Shown piece after piece: positions 1 through 12,621 of a stretch of 64,000 bases of DNA. Both the position numbers and the translations under genes were made by a program. The DNA lies in assembly GCA_964016875.1 (NCBI GenBank), contig OZ024724.1:11518501-11582500 (forward strand), given 5' to 3'. Below the pieces are notes generated by a model that was given only the letters and a program-made list of their open reading frames with translations, had not been told where the DNA came from and made no database searches. Origin of the DNA: Fallopia convolvulus (Eukaryota > Streptophyta > Magnoliopsida > Caryophyllales > Polygonaceae). Each line of letters begins with the position of its first letter. Position 1 is the stretch's first letter.

Positions 1-1889
1 ACATCAAAATACCCCATACTTAAACTTGCTTGTCCTCAAGCAATAACAATGTAAGCAAGACCGAAACATAATCTTCAAGTAAAGCCTTGTATGAAAACAC
101 ATTTTAAGCACAAGTGATAGACATTCAAGCAAGATTACATCATCACACGTGATTAAGTGTTCCAAGGAATAAAGTCAATGCAACTAAGCCTCACTTTAGG
201 GATATGTGAATGTGTATCACTCATCATGTGTTTGGGTTTAGCAATGAACACTCAAGCTCAAAAATCATGCAAGTAAGGACTTTACTATTGAAGCTAATAT
301 CACCAATTCCTCCACCTAGAGATGCCTAATGCAAAGTACACAAAGAATTTCGAACTTGGCTCAATGGAGGTCCTCAAAGAGGTTCCATTCGGCCGGGTTG
401 TAATGGGGCTTTTGGTATTTTTCAAGGTGGGAATTATTTGGTCTTGTGGTGCTTATAATGGGGATTGAACAACCTAAACTCTCACCAACTTTACCAAATC
501 CCACAATTACTTTCACACCCACCCAAAAGACTTAACATTTTCCTTTCAACCCAAAATTTCACTTAACATTCCACTTCATCTTTGCTCTTATGCTTTTTGT
601 TGGATTTTCAACACTTTCTACATTTGGACCGACTTTCTTATGACATCGGGCCCGATGTTGCTTGTAACTCGGTCGGACCATTTTCTTCACTTAAGCTCTT
701 TGCTTTCATTCCACTTTACATTTCCAACATTTTCTTTCTTCCTTTTCTTTCTTTTTTTTTTTCATTTTGTACAACAAAGATGCACTACCCACATGATTCA
801 TAACACCATTCTTTGCCCTTAAACCCAAGAGAATCTCAACTCTTCAAATACAATCCAAACCTCTCTTCTAAAGTCCAATCCCATAAGGGTCAAGTCATAT
901 AAGGCTAGGAATAATATTTTTGAGGAGTTTCAAACAAAGGCTTAGGCTAGAACGGGGCTACAATCAAAGGATTAACTTCATGGTAGGATATGGAACATTT
1001 ATGTGACTAGAAGAATAAAGTTCAAAATCAATGTGACCATGCTAGGACAATTCTCATGACGGTCTTGGAAAATAGATAAACACCGCAATAGCAAGTTTTA
1101 CTAAGCATGAATGAGCTAATTACACAAGAAACATGAGGGATATGCAAATATGATCAAGCATCCCTAAAATGGCCAAAAATCAATCTCACAAGGGTCACTC
1201 ATACTTAGTTGCATAAGAACTCATCCCAGAACTCACATGCTCAATAAAACAAGCAAGATATCATGATCATATCAAAAGCAACATCATTTTAGAGGCTAAA
1301 CTATCTAAAAATATGCAAAGGAATTTACATGCTCACATCATCATTAGCTTTTATTTTGGCAATCTAAGATGGGAATTTCTAGTCCAAAACCTACAAAACA
1401 CAAAATCTTTTTTTTTTTTTAACACAATTTTTCAATTTTTTTATGGATTTTTTTTTTTGCAAAAATTTCTCTAAAACAAAAAACTAATCCATTCAAGACC
1501 AAATTAATCGTCCATGTCATTCCACAAACCAATAAGCAAACATCCCAAATAAAAACTAGAAACACAAACTAAATATCCTCAAAATAACAAACAAACATAA
1601 ACAAGTGAATCATGAACACACCTACCCCCACCCCATACTTAAAATTTTTGATGTCCCCATCAAACAAGGAAATCAAAACTTAAAAGCAAGAGAGAAGAGT
1701 ATGAAAAGCAATGGATAGACGGCAATCCAATTAAGTACTCTCCCATTTTGGCCCAAGTTAATGTTGGATCAACAAAATAAAAACGGACCCTTAAATGATG
1801 GAGGTTTTGATTTCAAAAATTAATCGCAATTATAAATTGTAATTAATTTCAACATATTTTATGAGTGATCATAAATTTTTACAATTTAT
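1..1889. repeat. Non-coding, probable LTR-retrotransposon-derived debris
   Basis: No credible coding sequence is visible. The stretch contains phrases such as CCCCATACTTAAACTTGC followed by TGTCCTCAAGCAA (20-50), and a second CCCCATACTTAAAA about 1.6 kb further on. Text of this kind recurs in untranslated parts of non-autonomous plant Ty3/gypsy-type elements, read on the opposite strand. There are T-rich runs near 750 and 1410-1460. I see no LTR ends or primer binding site, so the assignment rests on remembered similarity only. Confidence 0.3.
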
Positions 1890-3503
1890 ATGAAATTTTA
1901 CCCCTCAACAAGGATTAATAGAGGTTTTTTATGGAACAAAGATAGACAATATAAGCCACTCATAGGATGGGACAAGATCTGCAAGCTAAAAGAAATGGGT
2001 GGATTAGGAATAAGAAAAACGGAGCATATGAACAAGGCGCTGCAAATGAAATTACTATGGAAAATCCTTGCAGAACCAATTAATATTTGAGTAAGGATAG
2101 TGACACAAAAATACCTTAAAAGCGATAGCTTCTTTACATATAAGCCAAAACAGAATACTTCATGGCAATAGAAAAAACTTATTCATCTTAGGGAAGAATT
2201 CTGCAAGGGACTTATATGGTAAGTTTGGGACAGAAAAACGATTAACTTTTGGAAGGATAGATGGATTCTTGAAGGACTCTTGCATAGTTGCATCCCCATG
2301 TCAAGGACCCTTCAATGATCGATGAAACATCGAAAGTTGTAGATTGGATATCAAATGATAAAACATGGAAAATAGATCAATTAAGACAAGTTTTACCAAA
2401 TGAAATAGTTGACCAAATCCAATCAATTGCCCTACCAGATAACCATATCCAAGATAGGCTCTACTGGGCACCAAACAAAAATGGGTGATTTTCCACTGCT
2501 TCGGCAATCGAGTTAATTACTAACATAGAGGGACAAACTCCGGGCCTAAATAACTGGATATGGAATCTAGACATATATCCGAAAGTAAAAATTTTTTTAT
2601 GGAAAATTAATAACAATGGTCTCCCTACGATAGCACGATTAAGGGAGAAACAGTTTGTTACACCAAGAGGATGTATATTGTGTGACTGTACCACTGAAGA
2701 CACAAACCACATACTTACTAAGTGCCCCTACATGACTTATATAACAAATAAAGTAAACACAAACACGACCCAAGTAATTGGAGGATTCAATCCTGATAAC
2801 AAATCACTAAGGGTAATTTTGAATGAACTTAAACAACTGCTAGAAAAAAAGGAGTTCACGAAAATGGCGATTATTTGGTGGAGTGTTTGGCATCAACAGA
2901 AAAAACTAACCATTCAACAAGATCAGTGCGATGGTATTCAGGATTTGAAAAGATTTATCCACACCCAAAGTAAAAACTGGGAGAAGGCAAAACAGTGGTA
3001 GGAAGATGAGGAAAGCATAAGAACGGTAAAATCTCGACTAGCGAACCAATGAAAATTAATGAAGAAGAATTGGAAAAAACCTAATTAAGACCAAGTCAAA
3101 ATCAACTTTGATGCATCTAGGCTTTCTAATAACCAAGCAACGGGTGGAATCGTACTTAGGAACCACCTTGGCCAGATAATTGACTTGAAAATATGTAACT
3201 TCGGAAAAATCTCAGCTTTAAAAGCCGAAGCTATGGCCTTCCAAGAAGCTATTCGGGAAGTGAAGAATAGAAATTTAAGAAAGGTTCTTATTGAAGGAGA
3301 CAACCTCCATGTTATTAATGCGTTTAAAGGGATAATTAAATGCCCTTGGGAGATTGAATTAATAATATCGGATATCCTTGTCTCCACTTTCGAAAATCAT
3401 GATTTATAGATTAATCATATTACTAGAGATTGTTATGCTATGGCCGATAAAATTGCTAATTTAGGCCACAGTCTCCCCGTCGAGGTCATTAAGACTCAAC
3501 CAT
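1890..3503 (+). mobile_element. L1-type LINE remnant: RT C-terminus, zf-RVT and RNase H domain
   Basis: This is the 3' portion of a plant L1 non-LTR retrotransposon open reading frame, broken by several stops and frame changes. Reading across the breaks gives the C-terminal reverse-transcriptase region (RGFLWN, then GGLGIRKTEHMNKAL near 1990-2040). Next comes the zf-RVT zinc-binding segment (ILCDCTTEDTNHILTKCPY, about 2670-2730) and an RVT_3-type RNase H domain (about 3105-3500). The RNase H carries the expected acidic residues in FDAS, KAEA, EGDN and ADKIAN. The 5' part of the element (endonuclease and RT catalytic core) is missing. The end is followed by a short A-rich stretch near 3580. 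The element is inactive and fairly old. Confidence 0.85.
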
Positions 3504-3639
3504 AACATCATGTTCTCATCCGAAAGCATGCTCTAGGACACCCTCCGTGATGGAGTGCATCCTAATCCTCACCTAATAGAAAAAAACATATTTGACACAC
3601 TCTGAGTTGTTGGTGGTCATTATGTTGTACCTATCTCTA

Positions 3640-4200
3640 TTAAAGTGTGCTCTTGACCACTTTTCGAATCATGCATCCCTTAAATATTGTCCCATATCTG
3701 GATTCTTAGAACAAATGTCTTGGAAGTATTTGTTGAATTTTGTTGTTTTGTAACATTCAAATGCTTGTTGGCACAATTTTGTAATCCATTTTTCCTTGAA
3801 TCTTGTTATGTGATTTGCTTCCAATGTCTTGCACAAATGGCGTGTTTTGCACATATGTAGAATGATTCAACAAATTTTTCAATGCTCAAATGTCAATTTG
3901 ACACGAACACTAAGTCAATAGAACATGGAATCATAATTAACAACTACACATATGTTGACTGATTCAACAGATTTTCCAATGTCAACATGGAATCACTTCC
4001 AAGATTTATCATTTTCAGAATCCACAACGACATATGCAAGAGGATATATCTGTTGGTTTGCATCTTGTGTTGAAGTAGTAATTAGAACTCCCAAATATTT
4101 GTTGCGTAGATGCATACCATCTACTTGAATGACATGCATGTGGAAATAAAGGCTGATGTGAAATCAAAGTGATGACAATTGATTAGAAGGATTCTTTGTT
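3640..4200 (-). pseudogene. Mutator-like (MULE) transposase relic
   Basis: Read on the minus strand, 4140-4015 encodes VDGMHLRNKYLGVLITT, then IYPLAYVVVDSEND. This is the standard MULE catalytic-core pattern: DGTHL-like with the first catalytic Asp, then D-x-N-x-x-IYPLA and DSEN. Further along, 3854-3669 encodes the later CxxH-type region (RHLCKTLEAN) and the helical segment ending NPDMGQYLRD. Stops and frame changes separate the blocks and no complete ORF remains. It lies outside and upstream of the large composite element at 5078-22929, so it seems to be an independent older relic. The N-terminal boundary toward 4650 is not resolved. Confidence 0.75.
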
Positions 4201-5069
4201 TACTTTTGATGGCAGATAACATATTAAGGTGATGACAGTTCATTAAGAGTTGATGAAAGTACCTTTCTCATTTTGATTAAAACTTCTAATTGATGTTCCA
4301 ATTGCAACGAACACATACTTGAATTTGTCATGACTTAAGTGCCTTGGTTTGCTCTTTTGATCATGTGACAATATGATGGGAGCATCGCATAGTTTTCTTC
4401 CAGTGCTCCTCTTATTAGCACTTGTGCCCATTCTTGTGCTTTCCAAGATTTCTAGTAGCTAACATGTTACATGTAATCATTTCTCATATCATTAATGATC
4501 ATACTTGGGTCTGGCCCCTTCTTAAGACCATCAAACCCGTAGACATCAACTTCAATCATCTATCATTTTGAGACATCATTAACATTAATGCCGTAACATT
4601 CATCTATTGTCATCAACTAACATCACAAATGCTATTGGGGCCATCATCTATCATCAAAATTATAAATAACAATTTATCATTATTTGTCCCATGTCATCAC
4701 ATCGAAGATTTTTTAAATTTTGAATTTTTCAATTGTCATCTCATAAACTTGTTGATTATAGTATTTTGATACATATCTAATATAAAAATAGAAGATTTGG
4801 ATTAAATCCTGCGAAATACTATGACGGTGTTGTGAAAATTAAATGGTGATAAAACAGGCTCCTTGTACATGACAATTGATGACATGATCGAGGATGAAGA
4901 TGGAATAAAACTCTTGAAAACGACGAGCAATCAATTGCAAAATCAATTCAATTGATTTTGTTCACTACTAGCGAAATTGATCGCGAAGCGTGTTTTCTGG
5001 TTTTGCGAGTAAGAGGAGGGGGTTGCTTGTTTTATAGTTTTGCCATTTATCTAATTTTTGTGCCCCTAT
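4201..5069. other. AT-rich intergenic sequence
   Basis: No recognised gene. The part nearest 4200-4450 may be the decayed N-terminal part of the minus-strand MULE relic, but I cannot align it to a family. The rest is AT-rich with many ATCAT/ATGAT words. Confidence 0.4.
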
Positions 5070-5077
5070 TAATAATA
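5070..5077. repeat. Candidate target-site duplication, left copy
   Basis: The 8-mer TAATAATA lies immediately outside the left inverted end of the composite element, at the same distance from TATGCACACA as the matching copy at 22930-22937. Mutator elements usually make 8-11 bp duplications. The sequence is low-complexity, so chance is possible. Confidence 0.5.
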
Positions 5078-5260
5078 CGACAAATTTTTATGCACACAAA
5101 AAAATAGCGTGGCGCACAAGAATTGACACGCTTCATAAAGCGTATCGATTTATGAATCGTTTAACCAACGGGTACCCAACAGCCAAGATAAAGGGTGGCT
5201 GGGTACCCATTTAGGACGCTTTATGAAGCGGTTCGTTTTATGCAGTGTTTAAGTTAAACG
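5078..5260 (+). repeat. Left inverted end of the composite MULE
   Basis: Contains TATGCACACAA (5090-5100), GGCGCACAAG, the palindrome ACGCTTCATAAAGCGT (5128-5143), and a second ACGCTTTATGAAGCG (5216-5230). Between them is a hairpin whose arms read GGGTACCC-A-CAGCC and GGCTGGGTACCC (about 5171-5208). The reverse complement of 22729-22929 shows the same landmarks in the same order, with substitutions and small indels. Confidence 0.6.
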
Positions 5261-6304
5261 ACTTATAAGGCGAATCGATTTCTTGTCTGTCTAAACCTCG
5301 TCTCTCTCGGGGTTGATTCTTATAATTCTTCCTCACGAAAAGCTTTTCCCGCCTTCGTCTCTATCAAATCTCATTCACTGTAAATCAATGGTACGGTTTC
5401 GAGGTGGCGGTCGGGGTCGTCGTGGAAGAGGGCGTGGTGGGGCGGATACAGTCGGCAGCGGCGTGGATGGGACTGGTGGTGAAGTCGCCTCCTTGGCGGA
5501 TGCAGGTATGAAATTGAATTAAAGTGGATGTTTGAATGTATTGGTTATGGATTTTGATTTGAAACCCTAAAAACAACAATTTGTAAGGGGAAATTGAGTG
5601 AACCAACAAGAATTTTAAACCTGCTGGTGACAAAACCTGCTGCAGTTGAGTTGAAATTTGATTGGGTAAATGCAGCTGAGTTGAAATTTGATTGAGTTGT
5701 ATGTAGTGTTCAAACAGAATTGAGTTGTATGTAGTTTTAGGAAAAAGTGAAGGAGAAGACTTAGTAAAAAGCATCGAGAGTGCCCACATGAACATGAAAA
5801 AGAATGCTCTGGGTTTGAGTTTGGTGTTTAGGTCTCTTTGATTGAATTAGCTTAAAATTAAGGGAGACATCAATACAACAAATCTAGTGAGACTGTTGTA
5901 AATGTTAAACTATGGAAATTTTCAAAGGTAATTTAGGTTTATATGCAAAACTGGCACTTACAACTTATGTCTTAGCTCTTAGCATACCAATGAAATGCCA
6001 AAAGCTCTAATATTCTGATACTAAACAAATAATTAATGGTTATGCATTAATGTGGTTTAATACCTCATCTTAGAAATCAGAGTAAAATTTTACACTTAAA
6101 AAGAAACATCAGGCAACAAGGTTATGAGCTAACATCCTAGAGGTTATTATGGAAGGGTCATTGAGCCTTGTTGTCATGTGAAGGTTATGGGAGTCAGCAG
6201 CTTGAATGCTGATTAGGGTGCCTTACTAGTAGTATAAATAATGACTAAGGGTGGCAAAACTTAAGCAGAGAATTGCTACTCAGTTTTATGTTTAGTCTTG
6301 ACTT

Positions 6305-6640
6305 ACAGAACATAATGGTGTATTATGTTTGGCTTACAGAACATAATGGTGTATTATGTTTGGACCTTCCAACTATTTTCATTCACAGATGGAGATTTTG
6401 TTAGGACTTTTGCAATAGCTTGGATTCCATTCTGTGTTTAGCTTTAGGTGTGATTAATATGCTTGATATATGTATGGATAGTAACCAGTGGTTATATGTA
6501 TGGACCTTCCAACCATTTTCATTCACAGATGGAGATTTTGTTAGGTCTTTTGCAATAGCTTGGATGCCATTCTGTGTTTAGCTTTAGGTGTAATTAATTT
6601 GCTTGATATATGTATGAATAGTAACCAGTTTGGCGAAGTT
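6305..6640 (+). repeat. Tandem duplications inside PMD intron 1
   Basis: A 31-bp unit beginning CTTACAGAACATAATGG occurs twice in a row (about 6300-6361). It is followed by a unit of about 140 bp, beginning GGACCTTCCAAC, that occurs twice (6362-6501 and 6502-6640) with only a few mismatches. The small number of differences suggests recent duplication. Confidence 0.85.
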
Positions 6641-6729
6641 TAACCTGAAACATGGTTAATACTGCTTGAGATTTGGCGAAGAATGAAGCTTCATCACATT
6701 TGTAATGAACTTGCACAATACTGCTTGAG

Positions 6730-6858
6730 ATTGGAAAGTTAAAGCAACTTCATTCACTTGATCTGAGTAGAAATAACATCACTGGAGCAATCCCTGATTC
6801 AATTTCAAGTTTACGTAACCTTGAAGTCTTGGATTTGGAACAAAATGATCTGACAGGC
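6730..6858 (+). pseudogene. Captured fragment of an LRR receptor-like gene
   Basis: An open stretch of 43 codons translates to two plant-type leucine-rich repeats: IGKLKQLHSLDLSRNNITG, then AIPDSISSLRNLEVLDLE and QNDLTG. These match the LxxLxxLDLSxNxLTGxIP consensus of LRR receptor-like kinases and proteins. Reading continues into unrelated sequence, with no kinase domain, signal peptide or start. It sits in the first intron of the PMD gene inside the composite MULE, as expected for a transduplicated (pack-MULE style) host exon piece. The donor gene cannot be named. Confidence 0.8.
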
Positions 6859-8558
6859 TCAAAACTTCCATATTTTGTAAAGCTCAATTTTAAATTTGGG
6901 TTTTCTTAAATTGATTTTTCAATTTGGAATTGGCTTTATTGGTTTTCAATTTGTGTTTGTCAGAAATTGCTTTGTTTGAACTTGTTGTAGGTAGTAGTTT
7001 AAACTGAAACATGTTTGTTTTGTGGGCTTGCTTAGAAATAATTTATTGGTTGAAAACCATGGGCATTGAGTGAGTACTTAGCTTCTTTCACGGTTTAGTG
7101 TAGCATATAATCAAATACAGGGTGAATTACAAATGTCATGAATTTTCAGTTTTTGAGCAAAGGGACAGTTTTTGAGCTTTTCCAACTCAAGCTATGAGGG
7201 AAATATTGGTCTATGTGGGATACAAGTTCTTCGGGTTTTCTTAAACTGAATTTTCAGTTTGGATTTGGCTTTGTTGGTTTGGGATTGAAGAAGGTTAGTC
7301 TAATGTCAGGGGATGTGTGGAGCTTGCTGAATTTTTGTGCAAAATTGGAGGAGTTGATTATTTAGTTTTGCAATCTTCAGAAATTGGCAGCTCTGAACTG
7401 AAGGATTTTCTGGGGTTGAGTTCATTTTTTTTATAAGTTATCTGTGTCCAATAACAAAGGAATCGACTGTTGAATCCTTGGCTTTCTGTTGTACAAGTAG
7501 GAGAGCAACAAACCCTTAGAAGAGTTTAATATTGGTCTTATATGTAATCTTGTACTTGTTATCTATCTTATATGTACCAAGTACCAAATAGCTTACTTAT
7601 GTTTGAGATTTTACAATAGAAAAATGTTAACTCTGATATTCACATAAGTAGCATGTGCAATGAATAGAGGTATGATACTGATTGAGCCTACTGGGATACA
7701 TACTACCAGCGATGCGCTGCTTCAATTTTCTTTTGCTTATTAACCAACTCATATGTTTTTCTATGTGCTAACATTTTACATCCTTCTTGGTGTTTTCCAC
7801 TTTCTCCAACTAAATCATGACCCAGGCTATCATTTGAAAATCCTTCTTGGTGTTATAGCACTGGAATTAACATGAAGATACTGCTTAAATCTAAGTTCAT
7901 GAGTCTTTTTACTGTTTAACTATTGAAAATCATTTGAAAATCCTTGTTTGCTTAACACAAAAATTTCTCATTTTCTCACATCAATACATATTCTGTCTTT
8001 ATCTTCTAGTTGAAGGACAGGCAAGCAACCAACTTGCTACTTCTTGACCAACGTTTTATGTGTTATTGTTATCTCTTGTATATCTTAGTTATTGCTTTAT
8101 CCTATTTAGAGCATTATTATCCCCCACCACAAACTTGAGATGAGGCATCATTTTTTCTGATGTATATTTTTCCCCTTTGTGCCTGTTTTTTAAGTCCAAA
8201 TATAGATGTGACATTCGTGATAAACTCCTGTCATTTTGGCTATAATGATTTTGTTGTCTGCCATTTATATTTTATCATTCTATGTGACTTTAAAAGTAAA
8301 CTTTGCAAGTTAGTGGCAGAAATGGAGGTGTAAGAAGATTGGTTTCTTTTGTGCGCTTGGTTTGAAGTGTTCCGATGTAAAATATTGTTATGAAGCACAT
8401 GTGCTATGTTAGACTGATTTTTGTATAATGGCTTGTTCATATTTTTTCCAAAAGCATATTACTTCACTTTAATTTAGACTAATCTTTGAAGAATACTACT
8501 TCAAATTATAATATATAGTTATTCTCCTCTTGAACATTGGTTGATGCCCGTAATGTAG
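6859..8558. other. Remainder of PMD intron 1, no recognised gene
   Basis: AT-rich sequence with repeated short phrases such as TTGGATTTGGCTTT/TTGGAATTGGCTTT (about 6925 and 7260) and ATCATTTGAAAATCCTTCTTGG/ATCATTTGAAAATCCTTG (7830-7945). It may hold further captured host sequence, but nothing I can assign. Confidence 0.4.
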
Positions 8559-9514
8559 TGGCTTCTGGTGGTGAGGATGGCGGTAGTTGTATTGGAGATA
8601 GGCGGGAGGATGGTGTTGGGACGGATGGGGGACCCACTGGTGGGGTCGGTGATGTGATGGGTGAGGATCATGTGGGAGTAGGAGTTTCTACCGCTGAGGT
8701 TATGGAAACTGGTGGGTAACATCACCTCATATGGGTACAGGCACGGACTTTAGAGCGGATTGGTGGGGCAATGCAGGCATGTCGGTACGTATATTGGAAT
8801 TAATTAGTTTTGGTGTGATAATATAATATTTAAATTGCATACAATGAAATTAATATTTAAATTTGCATATATCGTATGCATATGAAAATAGTGAATTTAA
8901 AGAAATATTGTTCATTGTTCGTATTATTATTTTCCGTTATTTAATATGAAAATCATATTTGGATTAGAGTAGTGTCACTTAAGAAATTTAAGAATTTAAG
9001 TTAAACAGTTATATATAGCCGTGAATATATTTAGATTGGATAATAAAGTAGAATGAAATGAAAAGTAAATGAAGATAGAATTGTAAATAAAAAATATAAA
9101 AGTAACAGAAATGAATGAAAAGATCAATTAATTAGAGTACGAATATTTGTAGGTGTGAAACAGTTGAGTAAACAACGATAAGTGTGAATTAAAACAAAAT
9201 TTTTGAAAATGAAAAAATCTAAAATTAATGGAACACATAAATAGATGTTTCAGGAGAGGCTTAATGCCTTGCCTAGTCCCGTCCCGCCGAAGAAGCCGAG
9301 GACGAGGTCGGCGAAGCGTCGACGTATATTGCAGTCGGAGCGTGCTGAGGCTGTGGCCCCGAAGAAGAGGGCTAGGAAGTCAAAAGTGGCAGACACTCTT
9401 ATTTCAGAGCTTCAGAGAGATGCCCTGGCCCCTCGTATGACCCCTCGGGTCGAAGACCCTCCATTGTTACAGGCTTCGGACCCGCTTAAGGAGTGTGACC
9501 CGACACCACCTTCT

Positions 9515-10110
9515 ACTTCACAGCCTGTAGATGATCTAGTTTCCGACCCCATTCAGGAGGGTGACCCGACCCAACCTTCTGCTTCACAGCGTGTAGGTGA
9601 TATAGTTTCCGACCCCATTAATGAGTGTGTCCCGACCCCACCTTCTGCTTCACAACCTGTAGGTGATCTTGTTTCCGACCCCATTCAGGAGCGTGTACTG
9701 ACCCCTCCTCCCACTTCACAAATGCCAATCGATGACATTTCCAATCTCCGTCATGAGGATGTCTCTGCCCCTATTTTACCTTCACACCCTTCAGATTCCC
9801 ATCATATTGAGTCAGTACATGAGCGTGTCCCGACCCCACCTTCTGCTTCACAGCCTGTAGGTGATCTTGTTTCCGACCCCATTGAGGAGCGTGTACTGAC
9901 CCCTCCTCCCACTTCACAAATGCCTGTCGATGACATTTCCGATCCCCGTCATGAGGATGTCTCGACCCCTATTTTACCTTCACACCATTCAGATTCCCAT
10001 CATATTGAGTCAGTACAGGAGTGTGTCCCGACCCCACCTTCTGCACCTTCACAGCCTCCAGATGACCACGATTCCGACCCCATTCAGGAGAGCGGACCCA
10101 CCCATCATCC
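9515..10110 (+). repeat. 66-bp (22-aa) tandem repeats in the PMD gene
   Basis: The third PMD exon encodes about nine copies of a 22-residue unit rich in Pro, Ser, Asp and Val. Two forms alternate: VGDLVSDPIQERVLTPPP and SDSHHIESVHERVPTPPS, with intervening PVDDISDPRHEDVS-type units. Near-identical blocks (9660-9790 and 9855-9985) show a higher-order duplication of several units. The region is expected to be unstructured and sits N-terminal to the mobile domain. Confidence 0.9.
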
Positions 10111-12222
10111 ACCCGGACCTCAGGATAGTCATCCCCAGGCTAGACATGCGCCTCCACCAGTTGCTCATGAGGTAGACATGTGGCAGCCTGGAGGCCCACG
10201 TTTGCCTGACCTCCTTCGAGACTATCCTTCTCATGTTGCAGCAGCGATCTGGAGGTGGAAAGAAGCGGCTATAGCGGGGGTTGAAGGAGTAGTCATTGAG
10301 GATAAGTTGGTAAGCTTAATTAAAATGAATGTAATTAAATATTATTAATTTGAAGTAATACGATTGATTTAGTATTATATATTTATTCTAATGTAGTGGC
10401 GGAAGGTTGTGAAGGCTTATTCACTTCCTGTGGTATAGCGTGAGATCCGGCCTTATATGATTGATGGCCCAGGTACGTGGTGGGCCCTTGCACAACAGAC
10501 CGGACTTGCTCGTCTTGCGATTCCTGATTATCGAGGCAGCGACCATGTCATCATCACAGCATTTATTGAGCGTTGGTATCCAGAGACCAACATTTTTCAC
10601 TTTCCTTGGGGCGAGATGACGATCACGCTCCACGATATTGAGCACATTATGCGCTTGCCGATCGATGGAGTGCAGCTTGCGCCGCATATACCTGCTGACG
10701 ATTTCATGCCTCGCGTTATGCATGTGTTAGGGCTTACCGCTGAGGCATATGTTCGGTATAGTGGTGGTGGTATACTTATTACTGAGTTGAAGGCGCTTGT
10801 GATGAGGATGATTGCAGAGAGAGCGGACAGTGGTCATATAGCCTCTGCTTATTTATTGTGGGTCGTTGGTCAGACAGTGTTCTGTGACAAGAGCACAAAC
10901 AAGGTGAAGTTGCATTATTACACGCACTGCTAGACCTCAACCTCACGACTGGATATGCATGGGGGGTTGCAACATTGGCATTTTTATACCGTCAGCTAGG
11001 AATTGCATCTAGAGCCGACATCACGACAGTAGGAGGTTGTATCATCACTCTTAGGGTACGACATGTATATACGTATATTTATTTGATTATGTGTTGATAT
11101 GTTTAAAATGTAGGTATTAATTTTAATTGAATTTTTGCAGACTTGGATATGGAATTACTTCCGTCAGTTTCGAGGGCATGCAGTGCTCAATGTTGACCTT
11201 TTTATGGATGATCGAGCGGGTGTCCGAGATCAGACGGCTCCGCGTTCGGCGCCCAAGTGTCCTTTGCGCCTAGTTGAGGTTCGTAGGGTTTTGGACCGTT
11301 TTCGCGCTGATGAGGTAAAATGATGTAATAGAACGTAATTGTCATGTATGAAATTCTATTAATTGCATCCTAAACTGGTTCATTTATTGATTATAGGTTT
11401 TATGGTCGTCGTGGGGCTTGGAATTGGAAATTTGAGACGACGTACCGGATGTCGAGGTATCGCGGTGTTATTCAGTGCTTCGATATAAGGGAGGTGTACT
11501 TGCCAGAGAGATGCCTTCGACAGTATAGACGTGTGCAGGTCCGACCCCCCGATCCCATTGTACCGAGTAGAGTGAGGCGTGGCACTGGCTCGCGGAGTTA
11601 TGTGGTTGAGTTCAACGAGGATGACTTGTACTGGAACGAGCGTTATGACCACCTCATCGACCTGCAGCAGTACACATTGGCACGGTATCCATGGCAGGCA
11701 GAGGTTGCTTATTTTGACTGGTTCGACGGAGTTACACATCCTTATGTAGACCCCCGATCACCTAGTCAGGATCGTCCCCGCGAGCCATTCACCCACCCCG
11801 CAGTTGTGGTTGATATTACTGTGGTACGTTGATTTGTTTTTTGAAAATCCATTAATTGTTAATCGCTAGCGTTGTATTGTAGCTAATTGTTGTTCTAACA
11901 TGTGCAGCGACATCAGTAGATGATTGGTTATGTACTAGAAGCTCTGCAAGGACTGCCTGTTGATCACAACGCTCGGCCGTACCTCGAGGACATGTTTAGC
12001 ATTTTAGGGGACGACCATCCACAGCTACCTCCTCCTATAAGCAGACCATTTAGGGATTCTCAATATGAGACATGACAGGGGAGTGGTAGTGCTGTTAGGG
12101 GTGATGATGTGGTTGAGGGGAGAGAGACGGATGTTGCTGCTAGTGATGGGGTTGAGGAGAGAGACACGGATGATGTTGGTGGTGATGGGAGAGGTGCATA
12201 TGGTGGCGATTGTGTAGCGTAG

Positions 12223-12621
12223 TTGTCTTGATGTAGCTAGTTATGGTGATGTATACATGTTGGATATTTAGTAGTATGATTATGTGTTGTTTTGTACTTA
12301 TGAACACTGTTAGTTTTATTTTGAATTTTGAAATGGATTACGGTTTTAAATGTATATAAGGCATCCATATCTTGTGTAAGGAAAGTATCATTTCTGCTAT
12401 GGTGATTTATCTGTTGTGTTTTTAGCCATGGTTGAGCATGAAATATTTTTTATCACTTATCTGATCGTTTCAAGTCTTCTCATGCAGGTTTATTGATCAC
12501 GGCAAATCTTTTTCCATTCATGTTTGATGTTACCACAATATTAGGTTTGATAGTTCATGTATTCTGGATTCTTGTGTTGATGGATTTGCTCTTGTATTAT
12601 GTAGTTGAAATAGACTCATAG
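12223..12621. other. PMD 3' flank
   Basis: AT-rich sequence downstream of the PMD stop and upstream of the captured CBS-domain exon. No coding signal. Confidence 0.4.

Larger units (their letters stand above)
5388..12222 (+). pseudogene. Plant mobile domain (PMD, MAIN-like) gene, broken
   Basis: Multi-exon gene with probable exons 5388-5505, 8559 to about 8783, 9254-10309, 10397-11055, 11141-11314, 11397-11823 and 11908-12222, most with GT-AG borders. It opens with an Arg/Gly-rich basic tail (MVRFRGGGRGRRGRGRGG), followed by a basic segment and a Pro/Ser/Asp repeat region. The plant mobile domain itself (about 10397-11055) includes WWALAQQTGL, FPWGEMTITLHDIEHIMRLP and YLLWVVGQTVFCDKS; the C-terminal half includes YLPERCLRQYRRVQ. 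PMD proteins occur as host genes (MAIN, MAIL) and as cargo of Mutator and Gypsy elements; their biochemical role is unclear. Lesions: TAG at 10435-10437 (probably CAG to TAG), a frameshift near 10920, another near 11410, and a stop (RHQ*) just after 11908. A 3.05-kb first intron holds captured sequence. The second exon's end is uncertain. Confidence 0.8.

Noticed and set aside
7660..7740. Short phrase RGMILIEPT resembling cysteine synthase
   Set aside because: Only about nine residues match, and the expected SGNTG substrate loop is replaced by unrelated sequence. Too short to call a captured fragment.
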